A program made the translations under genes and the position numbers. The notes beneath the pieces are model-generated. The model ran no database searches and was not told the DNA's origin. It was given only the letters and a program-made list of their open reading frames with translations. Shown piece after piece: positions 8,542 to 16,809 of a DNA stretch of 55,097 nt (its first letter is position 1; the number at the start of each line of letters is the position of its first letter). The stretch comes from an uncultured Phycisphaerae bacterium (lineage in GTDB: Bacteria; Planctomycetota; Phycisphaerae; Sedimentisphaerales; Anaerohalosphaeraceae): the NCBI GenBank assembly GCA_937949545.1, contig CALEDR010000023.1:1-55097 (forward strand). The letters are read 5' to 3'.

Positions 8542-10104
8542 TCACAGGACCGCTTTGGGCTGGTCTGCCGAACCGTTCTTTTCCGCGGCGACCATCCGGT
8601 TGATGGCGTCCACATAGGCCTTGGCACTGGCCTCAATGATGTCGGTAGACACGCCGCGTCCAATGAAGCGCCGTCCGTGTTCGTTCTGAATCCGCACGGT
8701 GGTTTCGCCGAGAGCGTCTTTGCCTTCCGTGACGGCGCGGATGGAGTAGGAATCCAGTTTGGGGGCCTTGCCGGTGGCCTGGCGGATGGCTTCATAAGCG
8801 GCATCCACCGGACCGTCACCGCAGGCCGCGGCCTGGAGGATTTCCTGACCGGCGCGGATGCGTACGCTGGCCGTTGGAATGGTTCCGGTTCCGCAGGCAA
8901 CCAGCAGGTACTCCAGCTGATAGGTCTGCTCGGTTGTGCGGACTTCATCGCTGATGATGGCGGCGATATCTTCGTCAAAGATTTCTTTTTTGCGGTCGGC
9001 CAGATCCAGAAATTTCTGATAGGCGACTTCAACCTCGTTGTCCGAAAGGTTGTAGCCCAGCTGCCGGCAGCGGTCCACAAAGGCGTGCCGTCCGGAATGG
9101 CGGCCGAGCACAACGCGCGAACCCTCCAGACCGATCATCTGCGGGGTCATAATTTCATAAGTTTCGCGTTTCTTGAGGATGCCGTCCACGTGGATGCCGG
9201 ATTCGTGGGCAAAGGCGTTTTTTCCGACGATGGCTTTGTTGGGCTGAATGACAAAGCCGGTCAGCTGGGAAACCAGCTGGCTGGTGCGGTAAATCTGCCG
9301 GGTATCGATGCCGGTGGTCAGATTGGCGAAGAAATCCTGACGCGTATGGATGGCCATTACGATTTCCTCCATGGCGGCATTGCCGGCCCGCTCGCCGATG
9401 CCGTTGATGGTGCACTCAACCTGCCGGGCCCCGTTGCGCACTCCCGCCAGCGAATTGGCCGTGGCCATTCCGAGGTCATTGTGGCAGTGCGTACTGAGAA
9501 CCGCCCGTTCAATGCCTTTGACGTTTTGTTTGAGTTTGGCGATGATTTGGCCGTATTCGTACGGAAGGACGTATCCGACCGTATCGGGAATATTCAGCGT
9601 TGTAGCTCCCGCTTCGATGACGGCGGCAAGGATTTCGTAGAGAAACGACAGTTCACTCCGGCAGGCATCCTCCGGAGAGAATTCAACATCGTCTGTGAAT
9701 TGACGGGCCATTTTCACCGCCTCGACGGCCATTTTGATCACCTGGTCGGGTTTTTTGCGGAGTTTGTACTCCATATGAATGGGGCTGGTGGCGATGAACG
9801 TATGGATTCGCCGTCTGGAGGCGGCCTGGAGGGCCTTGCCGGCGGCGGTAATATCTTTTTCATTCGCCCGAGCCAAGGCGCAGATGACGGGTCCCTGAAC
9901 TTGTTCGGCGCAAAGACGGGTGGACTCAAACTGCGCCGGGGAGGATATCGGAAAGCCCGCTTCAATGACATCCACACCCAGTTTGGCCAGCTGATGAGCA
10001 ATCTCCAATTTTTCACTGATGGAAAGAGCGGCGCCCGGGGATTGTTCCCCATCACGGAGCGTGGTATCAAAAATCAAGACTTTTTCTGTCGAATCTTTTG
10101 TCAT
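8542..10104 (-). CDS. leuA: 2-isopropylmalate synthase
   Basis: First committed enzyme of leucine synthesis, condensing acetyl-CoA with 2-oxoisovalerate. At 520 residues it has the usual two parts. The N-terminal TIM-barrel carries FDTTLRDGEQSPG near residue 11 and the metal site STHCHNDLG. The C-terminal regulatory domain (about 390-510) contains GDGPVDAAYEAI, where leucine binds for feedback inhibition in this family. The upstream region carries a possible leader peptide with clustered leucine codons (10224-10304) and a promoter-like sequence at 10143-10172, so expression may respond to leucine supply as well as the enzyme being feedback-inhibited. Confidence 0.96.
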   Translation of the reverse strand: MTKDSTEKVLIFDTTLRDGEQSPGAALSISEKLEIAHQLAKLGVDVIEAGFPISSPAQFESTRLCAEQVQGPVICALARANEKDITAAGKALQAASRRRIHTFIATSPIHMEYKLRKKPDQVIKMAVEAVKMARQFTDDVEFSPEDACRSELSFLYEILAAVIEAGATTLNIPDTVGYVLPYEYGQIIAKLKQNVKGIERAVLSTHCHNDLGMATANSLAGVRNGARQVECTINGIGERAGNAAMEEIVMAIHTRQDFFANLTTGIDTRQIYRTSQLVSQLTGFVIQPNKAIVGKNAFAHESGIHVDGILKKRETYEIMTPQMIGLEGSRVVLGRHSGRHAFVDRCRQLGYNLSDNEVEVAYQKFLDLADRKKEIFDEDIAAIISDEVRTTEQTYQLEYLLVACGTGTIPTASVRIRAGQEILQAAACGDGPVDAAYEAIRQATGKAPKLDSYSIRAVTEGKDALGETTVRIQNEHGRRFIGRGVSTDIIEASAKAYVDAINRMVAAEKNGSADQPKAVL

Positions 10105-10142
10105 CTTTGTATCTCCGGAAAAGGCAAATTTTAAGAGGATTT

Positions 10143-10172
10143 ATTATGCCAAAAAGGACACAAAAAATCCAA
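10143..10172 (-). promoter_or_regulatory. Possible proximal promoter for leuA
   Basis: On the minus strand a TTGGAT (-35, at 10167-10172) is followed after 18 bases by CATAAT (-10, at 10143-10148). It is 38 bases upstream of the leuA start. If used, it would bypass the leader peptide, so leader-dependent control would apply only to the distal promoter. Confidence 0.4.
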
Positions 10173-10216
10173 GGGGAAAAGAAAAGCGATAAGTCAAGAT
10201 ATGTGTATTGGAGTTT

Positions 10217-10257
10217 TGCGCCGCTACGGGCGCAGCAGAAGCAGGCCCAAAAGGGCC
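10217..10257 (-). promoter_or_regulatory. Two small hairpins overlapping the leucine codons and stop of the leader
   Basis: In the transcript, hairpin 1 is GGCCC-TTTT-GGGCC (10257-10244), lying on the first leucine codons. Hairpin 2 is TGCGCC-CGTAGC-GGCGCA (10234-10217), spanning the last leucine codon and the stop. A ribosome stalled on the leucine codons would melt both. No U-run follows hairpin 2, so a classical intrinsic terminator is not visible. Confidence 0.45.
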
Positions 10258-10304
10258 GGATGATTTTCCGACATGATTCGGTTTGTTCGCATAACCGTAC
10301 TCAT
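10224..10304 (-). CDS. Candidate leucine leader peptide (leuL-like)
   Basis: A 26-codon ORF reading towards leuA, ending ALLGLLLLRP and a TAG stop. Six of the last nine codons before the stop are leucine (CTT, TTG, CTG, CTT, CTG, CTG). It lies in the untranslated stretch between the upstream gene and leuA, 119 bases before the leuA start. Leucine-rich short peptides preceding leu operons act as leucine sensors in enterobacteria by ribosome stalling. Two small hairpins overlap the leucine codons and the stop. Against it, there is no clear ribosome binding site before any of the three in-frame ATGs, and no obvious U-tailed terminator follows. Too short for ordinary ORF calling. Confidence 0.55.
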   Translation of the reverse strand: MSTVMRTNRIMSENHPALLGLLLLRP

Positions 10305-10324
10305 TTGAACAATCTATCGTTCAA
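10305..10324. repeat. Inverted repeat immediately before the leader ORF
   Basis: TTGAAC (10305-10310) and GTTCAA (10319-10324) form perfect 6-base arms around an 8-base spacer, directly abutting the ATG of the leader ORF. It could be an operator for a dimeric regulator or a small 5' stem in the leader mRNA. Confidence 0.45.
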
Positions 10325-10337
10325 AACACAAGGAGGT

Positions 10338-10367
10338 TTTATAAAAAAATGAGGCGTTTCGGGAAAA
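10338..10367 (-). promoter_or_regulatory. Possible distal promoter for the leu leader
   Basis: On the minus strand TTTTCC (10362-10367) is followed after 18 bases by TATAAA (10338-10343). A start a few bases downstream would give a short 5' end of under 30 bases before the leader ATG at 10304. The -35 match is weak. Confidence 0.35.
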
Positions 10368-10368
10368 T

Positions 10369-11037
10369 CTATCGAATCGGCGTAAAAAAGAGCCGCAGCC
10401 TGCCGGATTCAATGGTAAGCTTGATAATTCGAGCGGATTTGTCGAAAATTCGCAAAATCGGGTCGAACGGCTGATTCGAAATTATTGCATAATTGACGGA
10501 TTCAATCGGGTCCTGCGGGTCAAAATGCTCGCGGACATATTTTTCGGCAATCTTCCGGGCCAGAGGGGTAATGGGGAGCAAGCCTAGATAGACGGATTGG
10601 ATATTCAGATTCATTTTTCCATCGGAATCAAGATAGGGTTTAGCGTATATAGACAAAATGGACGACAAACCTCTGTAGTCGACCTTTGCCATCAAAACCG
10701 TTGTTTCGGGGGAGAAGGTGAGCATGGGGGTGTAAATGGTAAACCCATCGAGCTGAATCGGCCAGGGATAACGAGAAAGTATGTCGTTAATCCCTTCTTG
10801 TTCAACCAGCAGTTCAAAAGGCTGGTCGAGTTGGACCTTGTCGTAAAAATCCGGACCGAGTTTGTGGGTTAAATAGGGGCTGACCTGGCGCGGGTTCTCA
10901 GGCTGTGTCGGCCGATAGGACTTGGGGCGGACTGCGAGCATCCAAAGAAGAATGGCAGCCGCTGCGCCCGAAGCCAGAGCGGCAAGGGTACTATGTCGTT
11001 TTAGCCGGCGTTTGAACGGCGAATGCGGGGTTGTCAT
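10369..11037 (-). CDS. Membrane-anchored protein of unknown function
   Basis: A 222-residue protein with a basic N-terminus (KRRLKRH) and a single hydrophobic segment at about 17-36, so it is probably anchored in the cytoplasmic membrane with the rest outside. The remaining 180 residues alternate beta strands and helices (for example DGFTIYTPMLTFSPETTVLMA) and vaguely resemble small anchored beta-rich proteins such as YpmS, but I cannot name a family. No catalytic motif is seen. It lies upstream of the leu leader on the same strand and divergent from pyrF; whether it belongs to the leu transcript is not evident. Confidence 0.7.
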   Translation of the reverse strand: MTTPHSPFKRRLKRHSTLAALASGAAAAILLWMLAVRPKSYRPTQPENPRQVSPYLTHKLGPDFYDKVQLDQPFELLVEQEGINDILSRYPWPIQLDGFTIYTPMLTFSPETTVLMAKVDYRGLSSILSIYAKPYLDSDGKMNLNIQSVYLGLLPITPLARKIAEKYVREHFDPQDPIESVNYAIISNQPFDPILRIFDKSARIIKLTIESGRLRLFFTPIR

Positions 11038-11058
11038 AGAGGTTTCTCAAAAACATTC

Positions 11059-11087
11059 TTGCGAATCGATTGAGGACGGATTATAGT
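11059..11087 (+). promoter_or_regulatory. Sigma70-type promoter for pyrF
   Basis: TTGCGA at 11059-11064 and TATAGT at 11082-11087 with a 17-base spacer, in the divergent gap between the minus-strand gene and pyrF. The start would fall about 55 bases before the pyrF GTG. Confidence 0.6.
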
Positions 11088-11150
11088 AAACCCTCTTTAT
11101 GGATGGAAGAAGTTTTTGACGAGAAATGAATCTTCAGTAAGGAGTTTTTT

Positions 11151-12092
11151 GTGGCCAGTCATTTTGGTGACCGTCTTTGTGAAGCTGTGCAAGAGAAAAG
11201 CACGCCCCTGATTGTGGGGCTGGACCCGGTGTACAGCCGGCTTCCGGAGACCATCCGGAAGCATAAGGATATGAATGATGCGCAGGATTTGGGGGCTTCG
11301 GTGGATGCGGTGTTTGAGTTCTGCAGCCGTCTGATGCGGATTGTCGCTCCGATTGTCCCGGCGGTAAAGATTAATTCGGCTTATTTCGAAAAGTATCTTT
11401 GGGAGGGGATGGAGACTTATTACGCGCTGGTCAGCGAGGCCGATGCACTGGGGCTGGAGGTGATTGGAGATGTCAAGCGGGGAGACATCGGGCATACCGC
11501 TCAAATGTATGCGGAAGGGCATCTGAAGAATCCGGATTTTGAAGGGATGGAGGATGTGATTGTGCCGGATGCCGTGACGATCAGCGGATTTGCCGGTGCG
11601 GAAGGGATTGTGCCGTTTGCGGACATGGCGGAGGAACAGGGCAAGGGTGTCTTTGTTTGGGTGCGTTCGAGCAATCCGACCGCCAGTCCGCTTCAGGATT
11701 TTGAAAATGCTGCCGGACAGAAGTGGTATGAGAAGATGGCGGAAATCGTCGGGGAGATTGCCAACCAGAACAGACGAATCGGTGCATCCGGCTACAGCAA
11801 TGTGGGAATGGTGATTGGTGGGACCAGCCCGCAGGCCGCCGCGGTTCTTCGCCAGCGGTATCCGAAGTGCTGGTTTTTGGTGCCCGGATACGGCTCGCAG
11901 GGGGCCGGTGCCGCCGAATGCATGCGGTTCTGCAATAAAGACCGGCTGGGGGTTCTGATTAATGCTTCTCGTTCCATCATCTATGCTTATGAGGCCCCCA
12001 AGTATAAATCGCAGTACGGCGACAACTGGGAAAAGTGCGTAGAACAGGCCGCTCTGGATGCCAAAATGGAGCTGGCCCGAGTTACGCTGTAG
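11151..12092 (+). CDS. pyrF: Orotidine 5'-phosphate decarboxylase, type 2
   Basis: Catalyses the last step of UMP synthesis, decarboxylating orotidine monophosphate. At 313 residues it belongs to the longer type 2 group (as in mycobacteria), not the roughly 240-residue enterobacterial group. Diagnostic parts are VGLDPVYSRLP near 22, VKINSAYFEKY at 72-82 and the catalytic D-x-K-R-x-D segment DVKRGDIGHTAQMYAEG (D107, K109, D112). The start is a GTG at 11151, preceded at 7 bases by AAGGAG. No other pyrimidine gene is next to it. Confidence 0.95.
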   Translation: MASHFGDRLCEAVQEKSTPLIVGLDPVYSRLPETIRKHKDMNDAQDLGASVDAVFEFCSRLMRIVAPIVPAVKINSAYFEKYLWEGMETYYALVSEADALGLEVIGDVKRGDIGHTAQMYAEGHLKNPDFEGMEDVIVPDAVTISGFAGAEGIVPFADMAEEQGKGVFVWVRSSNPTASPLQDFENAAGQKWYEKMAEIVGEIANQNRRIGASGYSNVGMVIGGTSPQAAAVLRQRYPKCWFLVPGYGSQGAGAAECMRFCNKDRLGVLINASRSIIYAYEAPKYKSQYGDNWEKCVEQAALDAKMELARVTL

Positions 12093-12172
12093 CCGTCCTC
12101 GTTTCCGTCGCCGTTTTCGGCAGTGCCGGATGTATGGAGGCGGTTGTGAAGGCAGACAAGGGCTTTTTTGCT

Positions 12173-12200
12173 TTGACAGAGTTCAGGCAGGCCTTATAAT
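12173..12200 (+). promoter_or_regulatory. Strong sigma70-type promoter
   Basis: TTGACA at 12173-12178 and TATAAT at 12195-12200, both perfect consensus, with a 16-base spacer. It stands 180 bases before the HEAT-repeat gene. The transcript would begin near 12207, leaving a 5' leader of about 170 bases with a stem-loop at 12253-12283. It probably drives the HEAT gene and possibly reads into the ATP synthase genes. Confidence 0.8.
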
Positions 12201-12252
12201 GGAGCCTCGAAGGGCAGACGACGGAAGAGTCGATTGTAAGTAGTTGTTTTTA

Positions 12253-12293
12253 AAGAGGTTAGTTTGTTAAAACGGGACCTCTTGCTCTTTTTA
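12253..12293 (+). terminator. Possible attenuator or terminator hairpin in the leader
   Basis: AAGAGGT (12253-12259) and ACCTCTT (12277-12283) pair perfectly around a 17-base loop, followed by GCTCTTTTTATA. The stem is short and the T-run starts 3 bases late. It could end a roughly 80-base RNA made from the promoter at 12173, or act as a leader structure of the HEAT gene. Confidence 0.4.
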
Positions 12294-12379
12294 TAGACGG
12301 ATGGTTTTTGAAAAGCAGAGCCCGGTTTTGATGGGGAGTTTCCGGCGCATCCGGGTTCGGTGTTGACAGGAGACAATCC

Positions 12380-14182
12380 ATGCGGATGAACAAGAGGATG
12401 ATGCGGGGGCTGATTTGGGGGATTCTGGCGGTTTGGGCGGGGGCCCAGACCACGGGGATGCCGCAGGAAGGGCCGTCCACCAAGGCTGTCGAAAGCGACT
12501 GGAATGATTTCCTTCATTATACCCTTATCGGACGGTTTGACTTGGCGCAGGGATACGGACAGCGGCTTTTGGAGGCCAAGCCGGACCCGCTGCTGCTTCT
12601 GGACCTCAGTGAGGAAAATCCCCGCGGATATGAACTGCTGCTGAAGATGCAGGCCGACAGCGACCTGCTGCGGGAGATCGCCTCCGGGGTTCTGAAGATT
12701 ATTGAGGAAGGCCGTTATCAGCGTCGGACGGACCCGAAGATTATTCTGGCGGAAATCGCCCGTCTGAATACGACGATTCGGGGCCGCATTGCCGCGCAGG
12801 AACGGCTGAAAAACGCCGGAGAATATGCCGTGCCGTTTCTGCTGAACGTGCTGGAAGACAGCAACCGGCGCGAAGAGTTTGCCAATGTGGTGCAGACGCT
12901 TCCGATGCTCGGTCGGGCGGCGGTTCGTCCGCTGACGGCGGCCCTGCAGATGCCGAATACGGCGGTGAAGGCCGAAATAATCGAAGCGCTGGCCCAAATC
13001 GGCTATTTTGAACCGCTGCCGTATCTGAAGTATCTTGCGGAAAAGGATGAATCTGCTCAGCTGAAACAGGCGGCGCTGGCGGCCATAGACCGGATTGACT
13101 CCTCAGCCCGGCAGATTCCGGCGGCGGAACTGTTCTTCCAGCTGGCGGAAAAATACTACAATCGGGATGACTCGGTGGCAGCTTCTTCGGAGTTTTCGTT
13201 TGCGAATCTGTGGTTTTGGGATGCCCAGGGACAGATGCTCCGCCGGCTGGAGGTTTCGCACGAGTATTTCAACGAGCTGATGGCGATGCGCTGCTGTGAG
13301 TGGGCCCTGAAGGCTGATGCCGGTCTGGGCAAGGCCATCGGGTTGTGGCTGGCGGCGTTTTTCCGGGCGGAGTCGCACGGGATTCCGATGCCGGCCTATT
13401 TCGGGGAAGGACATGCTCCGGCGATGACCTATGCGGTGACGGCCGGACCGGAATATCTGATGCAGGCGCTTTCGCGGGGCCTGAAGGACAAGGACAACTA
13501 TGTGGCGCTGCAGGTGGTCGAGGCGCTGGCGGTCAACGCCGGCTCCCAGGCCCTTTTAACGCGGGTGGGGCTGCAGATGCCGCTGGCGGACGCCCTGCAG
13601 GTTGAGAACCGCAAAGTTCGCTACAGTGCAGCGATTGCGTTAGGGCAGGCCGGTCCCGTGGCCGGTTTTGCGGGCAATGAACTGATTGTGCCGCTGCTGG
13701 CGGAAGCCCTGCTGAAGAAGGGGGCGGATGAGATGGATGCGCAGGCCGCCGAGGCCTATTCGGTTCGGGCCATGGAGACCCTCGAGCAGCTGGCGGTCAG
13801 CGGCAATGCCGCGGTGGATTTGTCGGCGGCGATGGAGGCGCTGATAGAAATGAACCGTTCGGGGACCGAGACAATGCGGGTATCGGCGGGACGGGTGTTG
13901 GTCTATCTGTCCAGTCCGGAAGCCCAGCGGGCCATTGTCCAAACGGCAATGGATGAAAACAGCCCGAAAGAGGTTCGGATTGCGGCGTTTGCCTCGCTGG
14001 CCCGCTCGGCTAAGCGGAACGGCAATCTGCTGCTGAGCGAGCAGATTGAGGCCTTGTATCAGCTCGTTCAGTCTCGGCAGGCGGAGCCGTCCCTGCGGGA
14101 GGCGGCCGCTGGTGCGTTCGGGGCGCTGAATCTGCCCAGTCAGCGGGTGAAGGATTTGATTTTGGAGCAGGCCCGCTCCTGA
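12380..14182 (+). CDS. Exported HEAT-repeat protein
   Basis: A 600-residue protein with an N-terminal signal sequence (basic start, hydrophobic GLIWGILAVWAGA, cleavage near residue 23-26). The rest is almost all alpha-helical and repetitive: units such as VVQTLPMLGRAAVRPLTAAL (about 173-192) and AEIIEALAQIGYFEPLPYL match HEAT/PBS-lyase repeats, and more are seen around 370-460 and 530-600. Such solenoids bind other proteins; no catalytic site is seen. The ATG has AGGAGA upstream. It lies 59 bases before the ATP synthase genes and may share their transcript, but nothing links it functionally to that complex. Confidence 0.85.
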   Translation: MRMNKRMMRGLIWGILAVWAGAQTTGMPQEGPSTKAVESDWNDFLHYTLIGRFDLAQGYGQRLLEAKPDPLLLLDLSEENPRGYELLLKMQADSDLLREIASGVLKIIEEGRYQRRTDPKIILAEIARLNTTIRGRIAAQERLKNAGEYAVPFLLNVLEDSNRREEFANVVQTLPMLGRAAVRPLTAALQMPNTAVKAEIIEALAQIGYFEPLPYLKYLAEKDESAQLKQAALAAIDRIDSSARQIPAAELFFQLAEKYYNRDDSVAASSEFSFANLWFWDAQGQMLRRLEVSHEYFNELMAMRCCEWALKADAGLGKAIGLWLAAFFRAESHGIPMPAYFGEGHAPAMTYAVTAGPEYLMQALSRGLKDKDNYVALQVVEALAVNAGSQALLTRVGLQMPLADALQVENRKVRYSAAIALGQAGPVAGFAGNELIVPLLAEALLKKGADEMDAQAAEAYSVRAMETLEQLAVSGNAAVDLSAAMEALIEMNRSGTETMRVSAGRVLVYLSSPEAQRAIVQTAMDENSPKEVRIAAFASLARSAKRNGNLLLSEQIEALYQLVQSRQAEPSLREAAAGAFGALNLPSQRVKDLILEQARS

Positions 14183-14241
14183 AAAAACGTTCTGTATTCT
14201 GCTCTATAGATTCGGCAAAACGGAACAAGACAGGAATTTTC

Positions 14242-14538
14242 ATGTCTGAAAAGAAAAAACGGTTTGCCGCCGACAGCCGGTTTTATCGCGGAGCGATGCG
14301 ATGGATGGGTGTCGGGTTCGAGTTTTTGATTGTTGTCGGTCTGTGTGTTTGGGGGGGCTGGTGGCTGGATGAGTGGGAGGGAACTCGGCCTGGGTGGATG
14401 ATTCTCGGGTTTTTTGTCGGGTTTGGAATTATGCTGTACATTATGATTCAGCGGGCCCGCAAAGAACAGGCGCAGGAGGATGCCGAGAAAAAATCCGAAT
14501 GGGAAGCGGAACTGAAAGACAAAGGACCGTCAGCGTGA
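14242..14538 (+). CDS. atpZ: AtpZ/AtpI-like small membrane protein
   Basis: A 98-residue protein with two membrane segments (about 25-45 and 51-70), separated by a short WLDEWEGTRPG loop, and a charged C-terminal tail. This fits the AtpZ/AtpI family found at the head of many F-type ATPase operons, where it is thought to help assembly or magnesium/calcium handling. Its stop overlaps the GTG start of the next gene by four bases, so translation is probably coupled. Confidence 0.8.
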   Translation: MSEKKKRFAADSRFYRGAMRWMGVGFEFLIVVGLCVWGGWWLDEWEGTRPGWMILGFFVGFGIMLYIMIQRARKEQAQEDAEKKSEWEAELKDKGPSA

Positions 14539-14972
14539 GCCGGAAAGGTCCTGCATCGGATTTTTTTTATCTTTGTCCCCCGTGGGGACTTCTGGCGGGG
14601 GTGGGGTTGTTTCTGTTGTTTGGGCTCAGCTTTCTGCAGCGGTGCAGTGAATTGGGCGGGCCGGAAGTGGTTCGGGCCTGTCAGGCGGGGTGCTGGACGG
14701 CTGCGGTTGCAGCCGCGGCGGGTTTGCTTCCGCTGCTGAAGGGCTGGGGCCGAGACGGCTTTCGGTTTTTGAGAGGGTTTTTTGTCGGAGCGGCAATCCG
14801 CCTGGTATCGGCCTTCGGCGGCATTTGCCTGCTGCTGTGGTGGACATCAATCCAGCCGTTATGGCTGGTTGTTTTTTTTGGGTTGTCGTATGGAATGTTT
14901 ATGACGGCGGAAATTGCCATTGTACTCTGGCTTTTGAAAGTCGTTGTCTGGAACGAAGAAAATGCCGGCTGA
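14535..14972 (+). CDS. ATP synthase I-type membrane protein (AtpI/AtpR-like)
   Basis: A 145-residue protein starting at a GTG that overlaps the previous stop codon (GTGA). It has four predicted membrane segments: near 18-36, 50-67, 84-105 and 110-135. Position between atpZ and atpB matches the second I-like gene (AtpI or AtpR) often present upstream of subunit a. Sequence conservation in this family is poor, so the name rests mainly on topology and position. The same frame is open further upstream, inside atpZ, but that extension is a shadow. The 3' end overlaps the atpB start by 11 bases. Confidence 0.7.
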   Translation: MSRKGPASDFFYLCPPWGLLAGVGLFLLFGLSFLQRCSELGGPEVVRACQAGCWTAAVAAAAGLLPLLKGWGRDGFRFLRGFFVGAAIRLVSAFGGICLLLWWTSIQPLWLVVFFGLSYGMFMTAEIAIVLWLLKVVVWNEENAG

Positions 14973-15771
14973 TTTGTTTTTGGGATTGGTCAGTGCCTCG
15001 AGCCAGGCGGTCGAAGAAGTGTCCAGCAAAACCCTGTTTGTTCTCAAGGCGGGACCTTATGAGATGCCGTTTACCAATCATATGTTCATGATTATGCTTT
15101 CGGCGCTGGTGCTGATGGTCCTGCTGCCGTTGGGGGCCAGACGTACGGGGCTGGTTCCGCATGGTTTTCAAAACATGATCGAGACCATCTGTGTCTTTCT
15201 TCGGGAGGATGTGGCTCGGCCGTTTTTGAAAGAACGAACGGATCGATATATTCCCTTTTTGTGGACGATTTTTTTCTTCATCCTGACGCTCAATCTTCTG
15301 GGGATTGTTCCGCTGGACCGAATTTTCTGGCTGATTACGGGCAGACCGAACTGGGGCGGGGCAGCAACGGCCAATCTGTATGTGACCGGTACTCTGGCGG
15401 TTTTCTCCTTTTTTTTGTTTCATATAGCCGGGATTCTGGAAAAGGGGCTCTGGAAATATCTGGCGACGCTGTCCCCGAAGGTCCCCTGGCCGATTCTGCC
15501 GTTTATGTTTGTGATGGAGCTGCTCAGTTCCTTTGTGCGGATGTTTTCGCTGGCGATTCGACTGTTTGCCAATATACTGGCGGGCCATATTTTGCTGGCG
15601 GTTTTGCTCGGATTTATTTTAATCTATAAAAACTTTGCGGTGGCGTCGGCTTCTATTGTGGTGACGACGCTGATGAGTCTGCTGGAATTGTTTGTTGCCT
15701 TTCTGCAGGCGTATATTTTTACCTTCTTGACGACGATATTTATCGGTTTTTCGATTAGCGATGAACACTGA
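14962..15771 (+). CDS. atpB: F-type ATP synthase subunit a
   Basis: Membrane stator subunit of Fo that provides the two ion half-channels beside the c-ring. The 269 residues contain five or six hydrophobic helices. The essential arginine is R200 in LAIRLFANILAGH. A preceding MELLSSFVRMFS segment and the C-terminal ELFVAFLQAYIFTFLTTIFI are also typical. The ATG at 14962 lies within the end of the previous gene; an in-frame TTG six codons upstream is possible but less likely. The operon context leaves little doubt. Confidence 0.96.
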   Translation: MPADLFLGLVSASSQAVEEVSSKTLFVLKAGPYEMPFTNHMFMIMLSALVLMVLLPLGARRTGLVPHGFQNMIETICVFLREDVARPFLKERTDRYIPFLWTIFFFILTLNLLGIVPLDRIFWLITGRPNWGGAATANLYVTGTLAVFSFFLFHIAGILEKGLWKYLATLSPKVPWPILPFMFVMELLSSFVRMFSLAIRLFANILAGHILLAVLLGFILIYKNFAVASASIVVTTLMSLLELFVAFLQAYIFTFLTTIFIGFSISDEH

Positions 15772-15843
15772 ACAGTCAGTCTGCTTGCTGCACAGGAAGC
15801 AAACAACCGGCACGAATAAAAATACGGAAATCCGGACGTATGA

Positions 15844-16134
<291 letters not shown>

Positions 16135-16161
16135 CCGTCCGTTTGCGACGTGAGGAAAACT

Positions 16162-16776
16162 ATGAAGATTCACCCGGCCAAGGTGATGGTGTGGCTGCTT
16201 CTGGTGTGGAGCGGCTGGGCGCCGGTATTGGCAAACACGGCCCACACCGGAACCAAAGAGGCGGAAAAAGAAGGGGTGTTCACAGGCTACTGGGGCGAGT
16301 CGTTCTGGACGCTCATCTGGTTTACGGTCCTGTTGATTGTGCTCTGGAAGTTTGCCTGGAAGCCGATTTTGGCGGGTCTGCGGAGCCGGGAAGAGCATAT
16401 TGAGCGTCAGATTGCCGAGGTGGAAAAGCACCGCCGGGAGGCCGAGCAGGTGCTTCAGGATTACCGGGCACAGCTGATGGATGCCGAGCGTCAGGGACAC
16501 GAAATCATTACCCGCCGGATCCGGGAAGCGGAGGAAAAGGCCCGCGAGATTCAGGCACAGACCCAGAAGGAGATGGAACGAATTCGTCTCCGGATGGAGG
16601 CGGACCTGGAGCGGGAACGGGCGGAAGCCGAACGGCAGCTGTGGGAGCAGGCGGCGGTGATTGTCAAGAAACTGGGCCGGGAGGTTTTTGGGAAAGTCCT
16701 CGATGAGGGCGACAATCAGAAACTGATTCAGGAAGCGATTGAACGGCTCCGGGAAGTGGAGCAGGGACAGTCGTAA
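16162..16776 (+). CDS. atpF: F-type ATP synthase subunit b
   Basis: Peripheral stalk subunit linking a to F1. Of the 204 residues, about 1-26 form an extra hydrophobic, signal-like segment (VMVWLLLVWSGWAPVLA). The usual membrane anchor follows at about 48-68 (SFWTLIWFTVLLIVLWKFAW), then a long charged coiled coil with many ERxxAE-type heptads. The extra N-terminal segment is known from some b subunits and may be cleaved. The ATG at 16162, with GAGGAAA upstream, is preferred over a GTG four codons earlier. Confidence 0.94.
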   Translation: MKIHPAKVMVWLLLVWSGWAPVLANTAHTGTKEAEKEGVFTGYWGESFWTLIWFTVLLIVLWKFAWKPILAGLRSREEHIERQIAEVEKHRREAEQVLQDYRAQLMDAERQGHEIITRRIREAEEKAREIQAQTQKEMERIRLRMEADLERERAEAERQLWEQAAVIVKKLGREVFGKVLDEGDNQKLIQEAIERLREVEQGQS

Positions 16777-16809
16777 GACCGTCGGCAGCGGCGGGCCGGA
16801 GAGCCCAAC

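Noticed and set aside
8677-10134. Plus-strand ORF of 485 codons antisense to leuA
   Set aside because: Antisense shadow of leuA; no recognisable motif.
10146-10352. Plus-strand ORF of about 84 codons in the leuA upstream region
   Set aside because: Basic, unstructured translation with no homology pattern; the minus-strand leader reading explains the region better.
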